From the NCBI GenBank assembly GCA_945874895.1, contig CAMCIC010000002.1:1-64000 (forward strand): a stretch of DNA of 64,000 bases, read 5' to 3'. The stretch comes from Akkermansia muciniphila (GTDB taxonomy: Bacteria > Verrucomicrobiota > Verrucomicrobiia > Verrucomicrobiales > Akkermansiaceae). A program made the position numbers and the translations under genes. Each line of letters starts with the position of its first letter. The stretch's first letter is position 1. Shown here in pieces: positions 17,930-27,624 of the stretch. Under the pieces are notes generated by a model that searched no databases, had not been told where the DNA came from, and was given only the letters and a program-made list of their open reading frames with translations.

Positions 17930-18925
17930 TCACTCGCCTGAGACCTTGACCTTGACACCCTCTCCCTCGCGCATGGTGCCGAGGATGACGCCACCAGGGC
18001 CGACCGAGCACGCTTTTTCGGCATCCTCTGCGGCGACGATGGCCACCCAGCCGATGCCCATGTTCAGGGTATGGAAGCGGTCTTCTGAGTCGATGAATTC
18101 GTAAAGCTTGTGGATGCCAGGCAAGTCCCACGCAGGGATGGTGAGATCGGCACCGAGACCTTGGAACAGACGCTCGAGATTTTCTGGCAAGCCGCCACCG
18201 GTGATGTGAGCCATCGCCCGGGGTTTGATGCCTGCGGCCTTTAGACCGCGAGTGACATCGTGATACAAGCGCGTCGGCTTCAACCAATGCTGCAATTCCT
18301 CCTCGGTGGCGACCTCGGGGTGCTCGCGCAAGACACGGCGCACGAGGCTCCACCCATTGGCATGAATGCTATCCGAGGCGTAACCGACCAGCACATCGCC
18401 GACGGCGACGGTGGTGGGGTCGATCAAATCCGATTTTTCGGCGCAGCCGATGCAGAAGCCGGACAGCTCCACAACGCCTTCGGGCACGATGCCAGGCATT
18501 TCCGCCGTTTCCCCCCCCGCTAAAATGCATCCGCAGCTTTCCAAATGATCCGCCATGCCGGCGATGAGGCGCTCGATTTTCTCGCCATCCAAAGCGGGAA
18601 TGCCAATGTAGTCGAGAAACATCAGCGGATCGCCGCCCGTGGTGAGAATGTCGTTCACATTCATCGCCACCAAATCCTTGCCGGCGGTCTCATACATTTC
18701 ACGTTCCAGCAACAGATCGATCTTGGTGCCGACTCCGTCACATCCCGTCATGATCACCGGTGCCTTGTAGGCACTGAGATCGTAGCAAGCGGCGAATAGG
18801 CCGAATGCGCCCCAGAGTTGCCGCTCCTTCTGCGTGCGTTTCACGTGGCTTTTGATGTCCCCGACAATCGCCGCGGCTTTGCGCGTATCGACCCCTGCTT
18901 GTTGATAAGTCAATTTTCCCGACAT
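17930..18925 (-). CDS. purM: phosphoribosylformylglycinamidine cyclo-ligase
   Basis: PurM (331 residues) closes the imidazole ring of aminoimidazole ribonucleotide in purine synthesis, using ATP. The sequence shows the AIR-synthase features: Thr-Tyr-x-x-Ala-Gly-Val-Asp near the N-terminus, Asp-Gly-Val-Gly-Thr-Lys, Met-Asn-Val-Asn-Asp-Ile, Gly-Gly-Glu-Thr-Ala-Glu-Met-Pro, His-Ala-Asn-Gly and His-Ile-Thr-Gly-Gly-Gly. I start at the ATG at 18925, since the 12 upstream codons from a GTG are not conserved. The gene heads a purM-purF operon and is divergent from the esterase gene, with 138 bp between the starts. Confidence 0.95.
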   Translation of the reverse strand: MSGKLTYQQAGVDTRKAAAIVGDIKSHVKRTQKERQLWGAFGLFAACYDLSAYKAPVIMTGCDGVGTKIDLLLEREMYETAGKDLVAMNVNDILTTGGDPLMFLDYIGIPALDGEKIERLIAGMADHLESCGCILAGGETAEMPGIVPEGVVELSGFCIGCAEKSDLIDPTTVAVGDVLVGYASDSIHANGWSLVRRVLREHPEVATEEELQHWLKPTRLYHDVTRGLKAAGIKPRAMAHITGGGLPENLERLFQGLGADLTIPAWDLPGIHKLYEFIDSEDRFHTLNMGIGWVAIVAAEDAEKACSVGPGGVILGTMREGEGVKVKVSGE

Positions 18926-19063
18926 TGCGTTCAGTGCCTCGCGGCGCAACGCTTGTGCCACTCTCAGGCGAATGAGTCACGCTTAAAAACCACCGCGCCG
19001 TGTTTTCTGTTTTTCCCATTGATAGGAGGTAGGGTTGATCGCGTATCCCATGTTCTCACATTC

Positions 19064-21463
19064 ATGAAAAATCTTATTTTCCCCATGGTCGGCATCGTTG
19101 GCCTGTGTTTTCTCACACAGGCGGCATCGATTCCGCTGCAACTGCCATCTCCCGACGGCAAAGCTGGTGATTCCACCCAACCTGTGAAGGTCTACGTGCT
19201 TTCGGGACAATCGAATATGGTTGGCATGGGAGACATAAAGGGTGCTACTCCGCCATTCACCCATCATTACTATCTCTCCGATCCGACTCTGATCCCTGGC
19301 ACTTTGCCCGTGGGATCTGGTTTTCGTGGTCCGGTGGCCACACTGCCATTCGGAAAACATGGACTATACGATGCCAAAGCCACGATTTTCGACAAAGCCG
19401 CAGGCAAGGTCCTGGCATCAGAATCGGTCCACCTGGGAAAAAGCAACGCCACTCTCCCACCGATCACAGGCACTCAGGTTCTCGTTGTTCGTGCTACCAT
19501 CGACGCCCCAGTTACTGGCAACTACGTGCTGAGAGCAGGGACGGGTGCGAGCAGCCACAATGTCATCCAACTCGCGGGTAAGGAAGTCTATCGCAAGGAC
19601 AGGGGCGGCAAAGCGGTTGTCACCCAAATCGCGCTTGAAGCAGGAAAACGCTATCCGATCGAAATCACCTACAGTGAGAGCGGATCCGCCGCATTTTGGC
19701 TGGAGCAAGTTGAAATTCCGGGCATAGGTGACTTGATTTGGCATACACGCACGGCGGGAAAATACCCCTACCTCATCGATGGACCCGAACAATGGAGCGT
19801 GCGCAGTGATGTCACCTACTTCGATCCACGTTTGTTCCCGACGCGGGCCAGTTCATCACTCTCTGCGACCTCGAACAACGGCGGGACCATAGGCCCAGAA
19901 TTGGGCTTCGGCCATGTGATGGGGCTTTTTCACAACGAACAGGTATTGCTCATCAAGTGCGCCATGGGCAACCGTTCTCTGGATTTTGATTTCCGACCGC
20001 CATCGAGTGGCAAGACGAACCGTGAGGGGGCAGAGACATGGGAGGGCCTCGAGTATCGATTGATGATTGAGGGCGTGAAAAAAACGCTGGCAGAGATCGA
20101 GAAGGTTGTCCCCGGCTATGCGGGTCAGGGCTATGAAATTGCCGGCTTCGGTTGGTTTCAAGGACACAAGGACAGTGGCTCCAGCAAGGAAGCATACGAG
20201 AAAAACCTCGTTCATCTGATCAAGGATTTGCGCAAAGATCTCCATGCACCGCAGATGAAAGCTGTTGTAGCCACCGTGGGGTTCCACGGCTATGAAGTGA
20301 ACACAGGAAACTGGAAAGGCGCGTGGGAAGCTCAAATGGCAGTAGGCGATGCCAAGCAGCATCCGGAACTTTCTGGCTCGGTGGCATCCGTCGATACCCG
20401 AGATTTCTGGCGCGAGCGCAGTGAATCGCCCCGCGATCAGGACTACCACTACCACCGCAATCCAGAAACGTATTTGCTGATCGGCGAAGCCATGGGACGC
20501 GCCATGGTGCGTTTGTTTGGCGGTGACGCGGAGACACCACCGAAGTCTGAGCGGGAAGCAGCAACTGCTAAGCGCGTGGCCGAGCGCATTGCAGAAGCAG
20601 CCCGGCCGGCGCCGACAGCTGCGCAAGTGGTGGCATCGCGCGAGGCGGTGAAGCCCGTGATCATGGAGGCAACCATTCCCGACTTCATTGCCAACCCGCG
20701 TGTCCAACCTGCCATCCTCGCTGCCCACCGCGGCACCCTACCTGCCAAACCGAATTACGCGCTGCGCGATGAACTCGATAGCGTTGTGGATCACTACAAG
20801 GCTGCGGGAGTGCAGACATACAACTGGAAACCCATCTTCGGCACCAGCAACGAGACATGGGATTATCTCGGTTTCAACTTGCCTGAGGGCTTCGACCTCA
20901 CCAAGCCGATTGCGGATCTCGCCACCATCCTGCCGCAGGGTCAGGAAAAGTGGCATGCTCTCGACTTCGATGCAAAAAAATCCGGTTGGAAAAACGGTGC
21001 GCAGACATTCGGCGTGGCTGAAGACAAAACGATCTACCCCGATTGGTTTGTTCAAAGGTACGGCGGCAGTCGCTATGTCAAACCGAAGACAGTGGTCGAA
21101 AATGATGTCCTGCTGCTGCGCGGCACTTTTGACCTACCTCCCCTCAAAGAAAACCATCGCTACCGCATCTTGATCAACGGTAGTCCTCATACCAATTCGG
21201 GGGATGCCTATGCGATTTTTGTCAATGGGAAACCGATGGCCTTTTTCAACACTGGCATCACCGCTTGGCGTCGCGAAGGCGGCCAACCACGCGGCGCTCA
21301 CATCACAGGAGAATTCCGCAAGGAGTTTTCCCAAGACAAAGTCACCCTTGCCATCGCATCCTTTCCCTCAGCCAATGTGAAAGCAGCCACCGACGTGCCG
21401 CCCGCAGGAGCATCGTTGAGCATTTCGATCGAAGAAATGCCGCTACCCGACATCGGTCTCTGA
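19064..21463 (+). CDS. secreted SGNH carbohydrate esterase with inserted and C-terminal domains
   Basis: The 799-residue protein has a signal peptide (hydrophobic residues 5-20, Ala-Ala-Ser cleavage region) and a SASA/CE6-like SGNH esterase core. The nucleophile motif Gly-Gln-Ser-Asn is at 48-51 and the acid/base residues probably lie in the Asp-Tyr-His-Tyr-His segment near 466. A carbohydrate-binding-like beta insert (about 115-225, with a Lys-Arg-Tyr-Pro-Ile-Glu PA14-like stretch) splits the core. A further ~280-residue C-terminal region of unknown fold follows. It probably removes acetyl groups from plant or algal polysaccharide. The start at 19064 gives the signal peptide; the upstream frame is coding on the other strand. 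Confidence 0.75.
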   Translation: MKNLIFPMVGIVGLCFLTQAASIPLQLPSPDGKAGDSTQPVKVYVLSGQSNMVGMGDIKGATPPFTHHYYLSDPTLIPGTLPVGSGFRGPVATLPFGKHGLYDAKATIFDKAAGKVLASESVHLGKSNATLPPITGTQVLVVRATIDAPVTGNYVLRAGTGASSHNVIQLAGKEVYRKDRGGKAVVTQIALEAGKRYPIEITYSESGSAAFWLEQVEIPGIGDLIWHTRTAGKYPYLIDGPEQWSVRSDVTYFDPRLFPTRASSSLSATSNNGGTIGPELGFGHVMGLFHNEQVLLIKCAMGNRSLDFDFRPPSSGKTNREGAETWEGLEYRLMIEGVKKTLAEIEKVVPGYAGQGYEIAGFGWFQGHKDSGSSKEAYEKNLVHLIKDLRKDLHAPQMKAVVATVGFHGYEVNTGNWKGAWEAQMAVGDAKQHPELSGSVASVDTRDFWRERSESPRDQDYHYHRNPETYLLIGEAMGRAMVRLFGGDAETPPKSEREAATAKRVAERIAEAARPAPTAAQVVASREAVKPVIMEATIPDFIANPRVQPAILAAHRGTLPAKPNYALRDELDSVVDHYKAAGVQTYNWKPIFGTSNETWDYLGFNLPEGFDLTKPIADLATILPQGQEKWHALDFDAKKSGWKNGAQTFGVAEDKTIYPDWFVQRYGGSRYVKPKTVVENDVLLLRGTFDLPPLKENHRYRILINGSPHTNSGDAYAIFVNGKPMAFFNTGITAWRREGGQPRGAHITGEFRKEFSQDKVTLAIASFPSANVKAATDVPPAGASLSISIEEMPLPDIGL

Positions 21464-21472
21464 TGCAGGGGT

Positions 21473-21506
21473 AAAAAAATTCCCTGTCGGCAGGACCGAC
21501 AGGGAA
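21473..21506. terminator. intrinsic terminator between esterase and aminotransferase
   Basis: An 11-bp perfect stem (TTCCCTGTCGG and complement, 5-nt loop) is flanked by an A7 run, so on the minus strand it ends in a T-run after the aminotransferase gene. The + strand side has only AAAATG after it, so it mainly serves the minus strand. Confidence 0.85.
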
Positions 21507-21525
21507 AATGCGAAAAAGCGAGGGA

Positions 21526-22692
21526 TCAATGTTCGCGGCAGAATGCCTCGAAGCGATCCAGACCTTCCGCTAGCACATCGAGCGTGGTGCAGTAGCTCAG
21601 ACGGATGCCATCATCGTAACCGAAGGCGGTGCCGGGAATCGCAGCGACTTTGTAACGGGAGAGCAACTTGTCGCAAAGATTCATCGACTTCAGTCCGAGC
21701 TTGCCGGTGTAAACGAAGAAATAGAAAGCACCCTGCGGCTCCACCACACGGATGTTCGGGATCTGACGCAGGCGGCCGAGCATAAACTGGCGGCGCACAT
21801 CGTATTCCTCCACCATGTCGCTCACGAACGACTGATCACCTGTCAAGGCTGCCAGAGCACCATACTGGGCAAACGAGCAAGCATTCGAAACCGTGTGATT
21901 CTGGATTTTCTCAATCGCCTCTGCCAAGGGGCGTGGAGCAGCAGTGTATCCCAAGCGCCATCCCGTCATGGAATAACCTTTCGAAAATCCGTTCACGGTA
22001 ATGGTGATGTCGTAGAGTTCCTGGCTCAGCGATGCGATGGAAACGTGCTTCGTTTCACCGTAGACAAGCTTTTCGTAAATTTCGTCGGAAAGGATCACGA
22101 TGTCCTCCGAGAGAGCAATTTCGCCAAGGGCTTCCAGTTCCTCCGCCGTGTAGACTGCTCCTGTTGGATTGCCGGGGCTGTTGATGATGACCATCTTGGT
22201 GCGTGGGGTCATGGCTTCCTCGAACTGCTCGGGAGTCATTTTCCAGCCGTTTGCCTCCGTCGTTTCCACAATCACGGGAACGCCGCCGGCCATCAACACC
22301 ATGTCGGGATAACTGACCCAATACGGTGCGGGGATGATCACTTCGTCTCCTTCTTCCACCACGGAAAGAATCGCCATGTAGCATGCCATTTTGGCACCAC
22401 CTGTGACGCAGATGTCCTTGGTGTCATAGGTAAGATGATTGTCAGCCTTGAGCTTGGCGGCCAGAGCTTCACGCAGTTCAGGGATGCCGGAAGCAGCGGT
22501 GTATTTGGTGAACCCGGCCATCAGGGCGGCGGCACCGGCTTGTTTGACATGCTCCGGAGTGTCCATGTCCGGTTCACCACCCGCCAGTCCGTAGACTTCT
22601 TCGCCTCGGGCTTTCATGGCCTTGGCTTGATTGGTGATGGCGAGAGTGAGAGAGGGAGAAACTTTATTGATTCGGGATGAGATGCTTTGCAT
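21526..22692 (-). CDS. aspC: pyridoxal-phosphate aspartate aminotransferase, class I
   Basis: The 388-residue enzyme transfers amino groups between aspartate and 2-oxoglutarate, or related acids, with PLP. The fold-type I motifs are all visible: Gly-Gly-Glu-Pro-Asp near 40, Asn-Ser-Pro-Gly-Asn-Pro-Thr-Gly, Ser-Asp-Glu-Ile-Tyr, the PLP-lysine in Gly-Phe-Ser-Lys-Gly, and the C-terminal Arg in Gly-Ile-Arg-Leu-Ser-Tyr. The family (aspartate/prephenate type) is clear; the exact substrate is not. The start at 22692 follows family length; the frame runs upstream through a hairpin-rich leader. It ends at a strong terminator. Confidence 0.88.
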   Translation of the reverse strand: MQSISSRINKVSPSLTLAITNQAKAMKARGEEVYGLAGGEPDMDTPEHVKQAGAAALMAGFTKYTAASGIPELREALAAKLKADNHLTYDTKDICVTGGAKMACYMAILSVVEEGDEVIIPAPYWVSYPDMVLMAGGVPVIVETTEANGWKMTPEQFEEAMTPRTKMVIINSPGNPTGAVYTAEELEALGEIALSEDIVILSDEIYEKLVYGETKHVSIASLSQELYDITITVNGFSKGYSMTGWRLGYTAAPRPLAEAIEKIQNHTVSNACSFAQYGALAALTGDQSFVSDMVEEYDVRRQFMLGRLRQIPNIRVVEPQGAFYFFVYTGKLGLKSMNLCDKLLSRYKVAAIPGTAFGYDDGIRLSYCTTLDVLAEGLDRFEAFCREH

Positions 22693-22716
22693 GGTTTGCG
22701 CAGATTCGTTTTGATC

Positions 22717-22772
22717 GCCCGTTGACGGGCCACGATACGGGAAGAACGCGCGTCGCCTGCGGTGCGGGCGAC
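22717..22772 (-). other. two hairpins in the aspC leader
   Basis: Between the cytochrome-type gene stop (22837) and the aspC start (22692), two stable stems occur: GCCCG/CGGGC (22717-22730, 4-nt loop) and GTCGCC/GGCGAC (22752-22772). Neither has a T-run on the minus strand, so they could be Rho-dependent terminator relatives, leader structures or chance GC-rich pairing. Confidence 0.35.
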
Positions 22773-22836
22773 CGTTTTGCCGCTTCCACCGCCGCAACGC
22801 AAGCGGAATGCGTACTCGCACCTATTTTTTTCCGAC

Positions 22837-24693
22837 TCAGCGCTCAGAACCCCGAAATTGAAAGGGTTGACACGCCACGATGGCAGCGATCACGGGACGC
22901 ATGCGGAAATCATTCTTCACCAGTGTCTTGTAGAGATCCTCGATCACCGGTTCATCGTAATACTCCAAAGGCCGCCCCAAGGCGTAGCCGAGAAGCTTGC
23001 GACAGAAGTTTTTGCAGAACAGTTCGTTGGATTCAACCAGCAACTTCTTGAGTTCCGCGGGTGATGAAAAAACGATATCTCCAGGCAAAGCAGAGAGCGA
23101 ATCCACCGTTTTCCCATTCGTATCATGGGTGCGCCACCGCCCAATCGCATCGAAATTTTCCAACCCAAAGCCCAAAGGATCGATTTTCTCATGGCATCCG
23201 GCACAGTTTGGTTTTTTGCGATGGAGTTCCAGTTGTTGACGGAACGATAGCCCCTGCGTGGATTTGTCATCCGCAGGAAGCACCCCCGCATCGGGCGGCG
23301 GTGGCGGCGGTGGGGTGCCCAGTATGGTATCCAGGATCCACTTGCCGCGTTTCACCGGACTGGTGCGCAGGGGCAGTGAAGTCGCGGTGAGAATCGAAGC
23401 CTGTCCGATCACGCCCCCCCTCTGCGGATCATTGATTGACACCTGACGCATCTGGGTTCCGACGACACCAGACATTCCATAATGACGAGCCAGTTCTTCG
23501 TTCACAAAGGTATAGTTGCTATCCAACAGTTCCGTGATGGGTCGATTTTGTCGCTGGATGTGATGAATGAATTCCACCGATTCGCGATACATGGCGACGC
23601 GCAAACTTTCCGTGAAAGAAGGAAAACGTTTGGCATCGGGATTGACCGACTCGCGCAAGTCATCAAATCCCAACCATTGCCCGGCGAAATAGCGGGCCAA
23701 TGTATCAGCACGTGGATCATCGAGCATGCGCAGGACCTGCTGTTGCAAGACAACCGGATCGGACAGCTTGCCTTGGTCCGCGAGTTGAAACAGCGTGCGA
23801 TCAGGCATGGAGGCCCAGAGAAAATAGGACAAACGGGTGGCCAATTCGAAGGAATCCACTTGCCACTCGCCCTTACCTGGCTGATCCGCTTCCCATCGGA
23901 AGAGAAATGATGGATGAATCAGCAATGCCTGCAGAGGAGAACGAAAGGCATTTTCGTATGACTGACCTTTTTTCCGTGACGATTCGAACAGTCCAAGAAG
24001 CGAGGAAATATCATGATCGCTCAGGCGCCGGCGGAAAGCCAACGAAGCATGAGATACGAGCACTGCACGCGCGGCAGCCAGTGGATCCTCCTTTTCCAGA
24101 GGCTTTCGGAAAATCACACGCTTGAGCAAAGCGGGCTGGGCGTAGATCGCATCCACTACCTTGCGCGAGGCCTGAACGTATTTTTCCATCAACACCGGTG
24201 GAATGAACAATGAATCGCCCACATTGTCGAAGCCCTCGCCACCAGCACCATCTGCAGGAAATTCCTGCCCAGCCATAAAAGCAATGCCAAACAAATCGCG
24301 CACCGTGTTGTTGTATTCGTTGCGATTCAACCGACGCACCGTGGGTTGCCCCGGCTTGCGCGGGAAATCGCCTTTTTTCAATTGCGCCATGAGCTTTTCG
24401 ATCTCCGCAACCATCAAAGAACGCTGCTCGGGCGTTGGCAATGCATCGATATCGTCCTCAGGCGGCATGTCACCACTTTTGATCTGAAGGGCGACATTTT
24501 TCAAAAAACGATGAGAACGATATGCATCCTCCACCGTCTTGATCTGATGCAATTCGATGCCTCCCTTTTGCTTTTTCTCACCATGACAGGAATAGCAATG
24601 ATCCTCGAGCAGGGGCACGATCTGTTGGGAAAACGTATCACCCCACACGGGCCACGTGAGACCGATCCAAAGTGTCAGAAAACGAACATTCAT
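22837..24693 (-). CDS. PSCyt-type DUF1592/DUF1588/DUF1585 protein
   Basis: The 618-residue secreted protein belongs to the large, uncharacterised planctomycete/verrucomicrobial cytochrome-like group. A signal peptide (residues 1-18) is followed by a c-type heme motif Cys33-x-x-Cys36-His37, then the DUF1587, DUF1592 (Thr-Arg-Leu-Ser-Tyr-Phe-Leu-Trp) and DUF1588 regions. A second Cys-x-x-Cys-His sits in Ala-Gly-Cys-His-Glu-Lys-Ile-Asp-Pro-Leu-Gly, and DUF1585 lies at the end. Such proteins are often clustered with DUF1501 proteins and glycan degradation genes; a redox role is inferred. The start at 24693 yields the signal peptide. It is divergent from the isomerase gene. Confidence 0.85.
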   Translation of the reverse strand: MNVRFLTLWIGLTWPVWGDTFSQQIVPLLEDHCYSCHGEKKQKGGIELHQIKTVEDAYRSHRFLKNVALQIKSGDMPPEDDIDALPTPEQRSLMVAEIEKLMAQLKKGDFPRKPGQPTVRRLNRNEYNNTVRDLFGIAFMAGQEFPADGAGGEGFDNVGDSLFIPPVLMEKYVQASRKVVDAIYAQPALLKRVIFRKPLEKEDPLAAARAVLVSHASLAFRRRLSDHDISSLLGLFESSRKKGQSYENAFRSPLQALLIHPSFLFRWEADQPGKGEWQVDSFELATRLSYFLWASMPDRTLFQLADQGKLSDPVVLQQQVLRMLDDPRADTLARYFAGQWLGFDDLRESVNPDAKRFPSFTESLRVAMYRESVEFIHHIQRQNRPITELLDSNYTFVNEELARHYGMSGVVGTQMRQVSINDPQRGGVIGQASILTATSLPLRTSPVKRGKWILDTILGTPPPPPPPDAGVLPADDKSTQGLSFRQQLELHRKKPNCAGCHEKIDPLGFGLENFDAIGRWRTHDTNGKTVDSLSALPGDIVFSSPAELKKLLVESNELFCKNFCRKLLGYALGRPLEYYDEPVIEDLYKTLVKNDFRMRPVIAAIVACQPFQFRGSER

Positions 24694-24807
24694 GCGGTAA
24701 CCTGAAGCACGATACGCAAACGCGAAACCAATATTACAGCACATTCGCGGTTTTGCGTGACTTGCTTCTTGCTTGCGCGAATCATCCTTCCCCGTGTAAT
24801 CAGAACC

Positions 24808-25737
24808 ATGCACCGCAGAAAATTCATCGCTACAGCGGCTGCCGCACTCGGATCCGCTACTTCTTTGCATGCGGCCGATGCCAGCCCCTACAAAAAAACG
24901 CAACCTATCCTCGGCTTTTCAAAATCATTCTCCGACCTCTCCTTGGCAGATAGCGCCGCACTGGTAGAGGAAGTGGGATGGGATGGTGTGGACATTCCCA
25001 TCCGCAAAGAAAGCACTCATATCCCCATCGATCGTGTGGCAGATGATCTTCCCGCCTTTATCGAAATGCTTCGAAAGCGCGGTAAACACCATTGCATGGT
25101 CACCACCGATGTCATCAGCGCTTCTCCCGAAAATGAAAAATTCTTGCGAACCCTGGCATCCTGCGGCATCAAAAAATACCGACTCGGTTTCCATCGCTAT
25201 CAAGCGAACGACAATCCGATGAAAGTCGCGCGCGATATGGCGGCCCGATTTCAGGACATCGCAGCGCTCAATCAAGAATTGGGATTGTGGGGTGGCTATC
25301 AAAATCACTCGGGACCCCAGTATTTCGGGGGACCAATCTGGGATGTGATGATGGCGATAGAAAAAACCGATGCAAACCATCTCGGACTTTGTTTCGACAT
25401 CGCCCATGCCACGGTCGAGGGAGGACAAAACTGGCCGATCCAATATCGTCTGGCACGCCCGCGTCTGGGAGTCGCCTACATCAAGGATTACCGTTGGCGA
25501 GAGGCAGACGGCGTGTGGCATCGGGATGCCTGCGCGTTCGGCAAAGGAATCGTGCGCAAGACGTATTTCGAATCAATGCGCAAGAGTCAGACCGAGGGAG
25601 AATTCTGTCAGAATCACGATAAGATTCCGTTTGAGGGCGAATTCTGTCAACATCACGAATACCCGATCGGAACCGGAAAAGAACGCGCGATACACTACAA
25701 GACCGATCTGGAATCGCTCCGCGTATTTCTCGCCTGA
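24808..25737 (+). CDS. Tat-type sugar phosphate isomerase/epimerase
   Basis: The 309-residue protein starts with a Tat-like signal (Met-His-Arg-Arg-Lys-Phe, then an Ala-rich hydrophobic stretch to about residue 22). It has the TIM-barrel features of the AP-endonuclease-2/xylose-isomerase-like sugar isomerase/epimerase superfamily, including Gly-Trp-Asp-Gly-Val-Asp, Asn-His-Ser-Gly and Phe-Asp-Ile-Ala-His-Ala, where metal-ligand Asp and His are expected. The family is common near Planctomycetes/Verrucomicrobia sugar oxidation genes. A 27-bp in-frame near-repeat around residues 270-292 duplicates a Glu-Gly-Glu-Phe-Cys-Gln stretch. The ATG at 24808 was chosen because it starts the Tat motif. Confidence 0.8.
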   Translation: MHRRKFIATAAAALGSATSLHAADASPYKKTQPILGFSKSFSDLSLADSAALVEEVGWDGVDIPIRKESTHIPIDRVADDLPAFIEMLRKRGKHHCMVTTDVISASPENEKFLRTLASCGIKKYRLGFHRYQANDNPMKVARDMAARFQDIAALNQELGLWGGYQNHSGPQYFGGPIWDVMMAIEKTDANHLGLCFDIAHATVEGGQNWPIQYRLARPRLGVAYIKDYRWREADGVWHRDACAFGKGIVRKTYFESMRKSQTEGEFCQNHDKIPFEGEFCQHHEYPIGTGKERAIHYKTDLESLRVFLA

Positions 25738-25818
25738 GAGGTCTCCGTGGTTCATCTCGACTCGCATCATCTTTCTCGCAAAACGGCAACTCATTCGCTC
25801 ACTTAGGACAGAACTCCG

Positions 25819-27402
25819 ATGAAATCACCCATGGTCGTTGCCTGCTTGATGTCCCTACTTACAGGACTGCCACTGACTGCCAAACAAATTGCCGACGTCG
25901 TAGTGTATGGCGCCACCCCGGGGGGATTCAGTGCAGCAATCGCCGCTGCCCGCGAAGGAGGATCGGTCATTTTGTTAGAAACGACCACCCACATCGGCGG
26001 TCTGAGCACAGGAGGACTCAGCCATTGCGATTCGAATCAAATGGTTCGCTCCACGCTCATGGGATTGTTTGATGAATGGCATACGAGAATCGTAAAAGAT
26101 TACACCGACCGCGGCCTTCCCGCGCCTTATCAACCACAGATCAAGGATCATGCGCTCTGGACCTTCGAACCCCACGTTGCGCTGCGGGTCACCCAAAAAA
26201 TGCTGGAGCAGAGCGGTGTCAAGGTTCTGGTCGACCAAGGACTGCCGAGGGTAGAAAAAGAGGGCGCACGCATTAGGGCCTTGATCACTCGGAAAGATAC
26301 CTACGAAGCCAAAGTTTTCATCGATGGCACCTATGAAGGAGATCTCATGGCGGCCGCCAAGGTGGACTGGACCACCGGACGCGAGGGACGCAAGGAATAC
26401 GGTGAATCCTACGCAGGCAAACAATATCCCAAGAAAACGATGTCGATCAACGGCTTCGACGATCAAGGCAAGCCGCTGCCACTCATCACCTCCATGGAGC
26501 GAGGGAATCAGGAAGAAGGTGACGCCTTCATGATGACCTACAGTTTCCGTTTGTGTCTCACACGCGATCCAAAAAATTTCATACCGCTGACCAAACCGAA
26601 ACACTACGACCCCGCTCGCTTCGAACTGGCGCGTCGGGCCCTGAAGGCGAAGCAAACTGTGGGCTTCGACATGTATCCGCTGCCTGGCAAAAAGTTGGAT
26701 GGCAACAATTCGATTGGTGGACAAATTTCGTTAGGATTGGTCGGCCGCTGCAACGAATGGCATCTCGCTGACGAAGCAGGTCGACAAAAGATCTGGGAAG
26801 AACACAAAGAATATACCCTCGAGTTTCTCCATTTCTTATTGCACGACCCCGCCGTTCCTCCTCACGTCCGCAAAAAATTCGAGGGCTTGGGCTTCTGCAA
26901 GGATGAGTTCGCGAAAACCGGACATTTTCCACCGGCACTTTATGTCAGGGAATCGCGGCGCATGCGAGGACTCTACGTCATATCACAAAAAGACATTCTG
27001 GAGAACCCGGTCAAGGAAGACCCGATCGCCATTTCCTCCTTTCCCATCGATTCTCACGACTGTCAGCGCATCGCCTTGCAGGGCGGTGGAGTGATCAACG
27101 AAGGCACGATTTTCCCAGTGCGCAAAACCAACCCGAAAGTCGGCTATCCTTATCAAGTCCCTTATCGCGCGATCTTGCCAAAAGCCGATCAATGCAACAA
27201 TTTGCTCGTGCCGGTAGCATTATCCTGCACGCATGTAGCCATGTCCTCGCTTCGCATCGAGGGCGCTTGGATGGCAATCGGCCAAGGCGCCGGTGTGGCG
27301 GCTTCGATATCCGCTAAACAAGGCGTAACCGTTCAAAACCTCCCCTACCCGATCTTGCGAGAGCGACTGCTCAAACAAGGACAGGTTGTGGATCTACCCT
27401 GA
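25819..27402 (+). CDS. secreted FAD-dependent oxidoreductase
   Basis: The 527-residue protein carries a signal peptide (residues 1-21) and an FAD/NAD-binding Rossmann start, Val-Val-Val-Tyr-Gly-Ala-Thr-Pro-Gly-Gly, followed by Ala-Ala-Ala-Arg-Glu-Gly and Glu-Thr-Thr-Thr-His-Ile-Gly-Gly. This is the FAD-dependent oxidoreductase group (PF12831-like), often next to sugar catabolism genes in PVC bacteria. Later motifs include Asp-Gly-Thr-Tyr-Glu-Gly-Asp-Leu and the C-terminal Gly-Ala-Trp-Met-Ala-Ile-Gly-Gln-Gly-Ala-Gly-Val-Ala. The substrate is unknown. It begins 81 bp after the isomerase stop, probably in one transcript. Confidence 0.85.
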   Translation: MKSPMVVACLMSLLTGLPLTAKQIADVVVYGATPGGFSAAIAAAREGGSVILLETTTHIGGLSTGGLSHCDSNQMVRSTLMGLFDEWHTRIVKDYTDRGLPAPYQPQIKDHALWTFEPHVALRVTQKMLEQSGVKVLVDQGLPRVEKEGARIRALITRKDTYEAKVFIDGTYEGDLMAAAKVDWTTGREGRKEYGESYAGKQYPKKTMSINGFDDQGKPLPLITSMERGNQEEGDAFMMTYSFRLCLTRDPKNFIPLTKPKHYDPARFELARRALKAKQTVGFDMYPLPGKKLDGNNSIGGQISLGLVGRCNEWHLADEAGRQKIWEEHKEYTLEFLHFLLHDPAVPPHVRKKFEGLGFCKDEFAKTGHFPPALYVRESRRMRGLYVISQKDILENPVKEDPIAISSFPIDSHDCQRIALQGGGVINEGTIFPVRKTNPKVGYPYQVPYRAILPKADQCNNLLVPVALSCTHVAMSSLRIEGAWMAIGQGAGVAASISAKQGVTVQNLPYPILRERLLKQGQVVDLP

Positions 27403-27624
27403 GGACTCCTTTGCGAAAGCCACCTATGGCCAGAAAGAACCAATCGCTCGCACATAGGCTCAGAGGTGTCATGTTGGCGAAGGTATCGTCATTTTTTGAC
27501 TCGCATGAAGATTGTTTTGCTTCCTACAATCTCCCAAGCGGATTCACATCACCCAAAACCATTTTCCTACGCGCCCTTTGACACTTTTTAGGGACAATTT
27601 GCACCGTTACCAACATCATCAACC

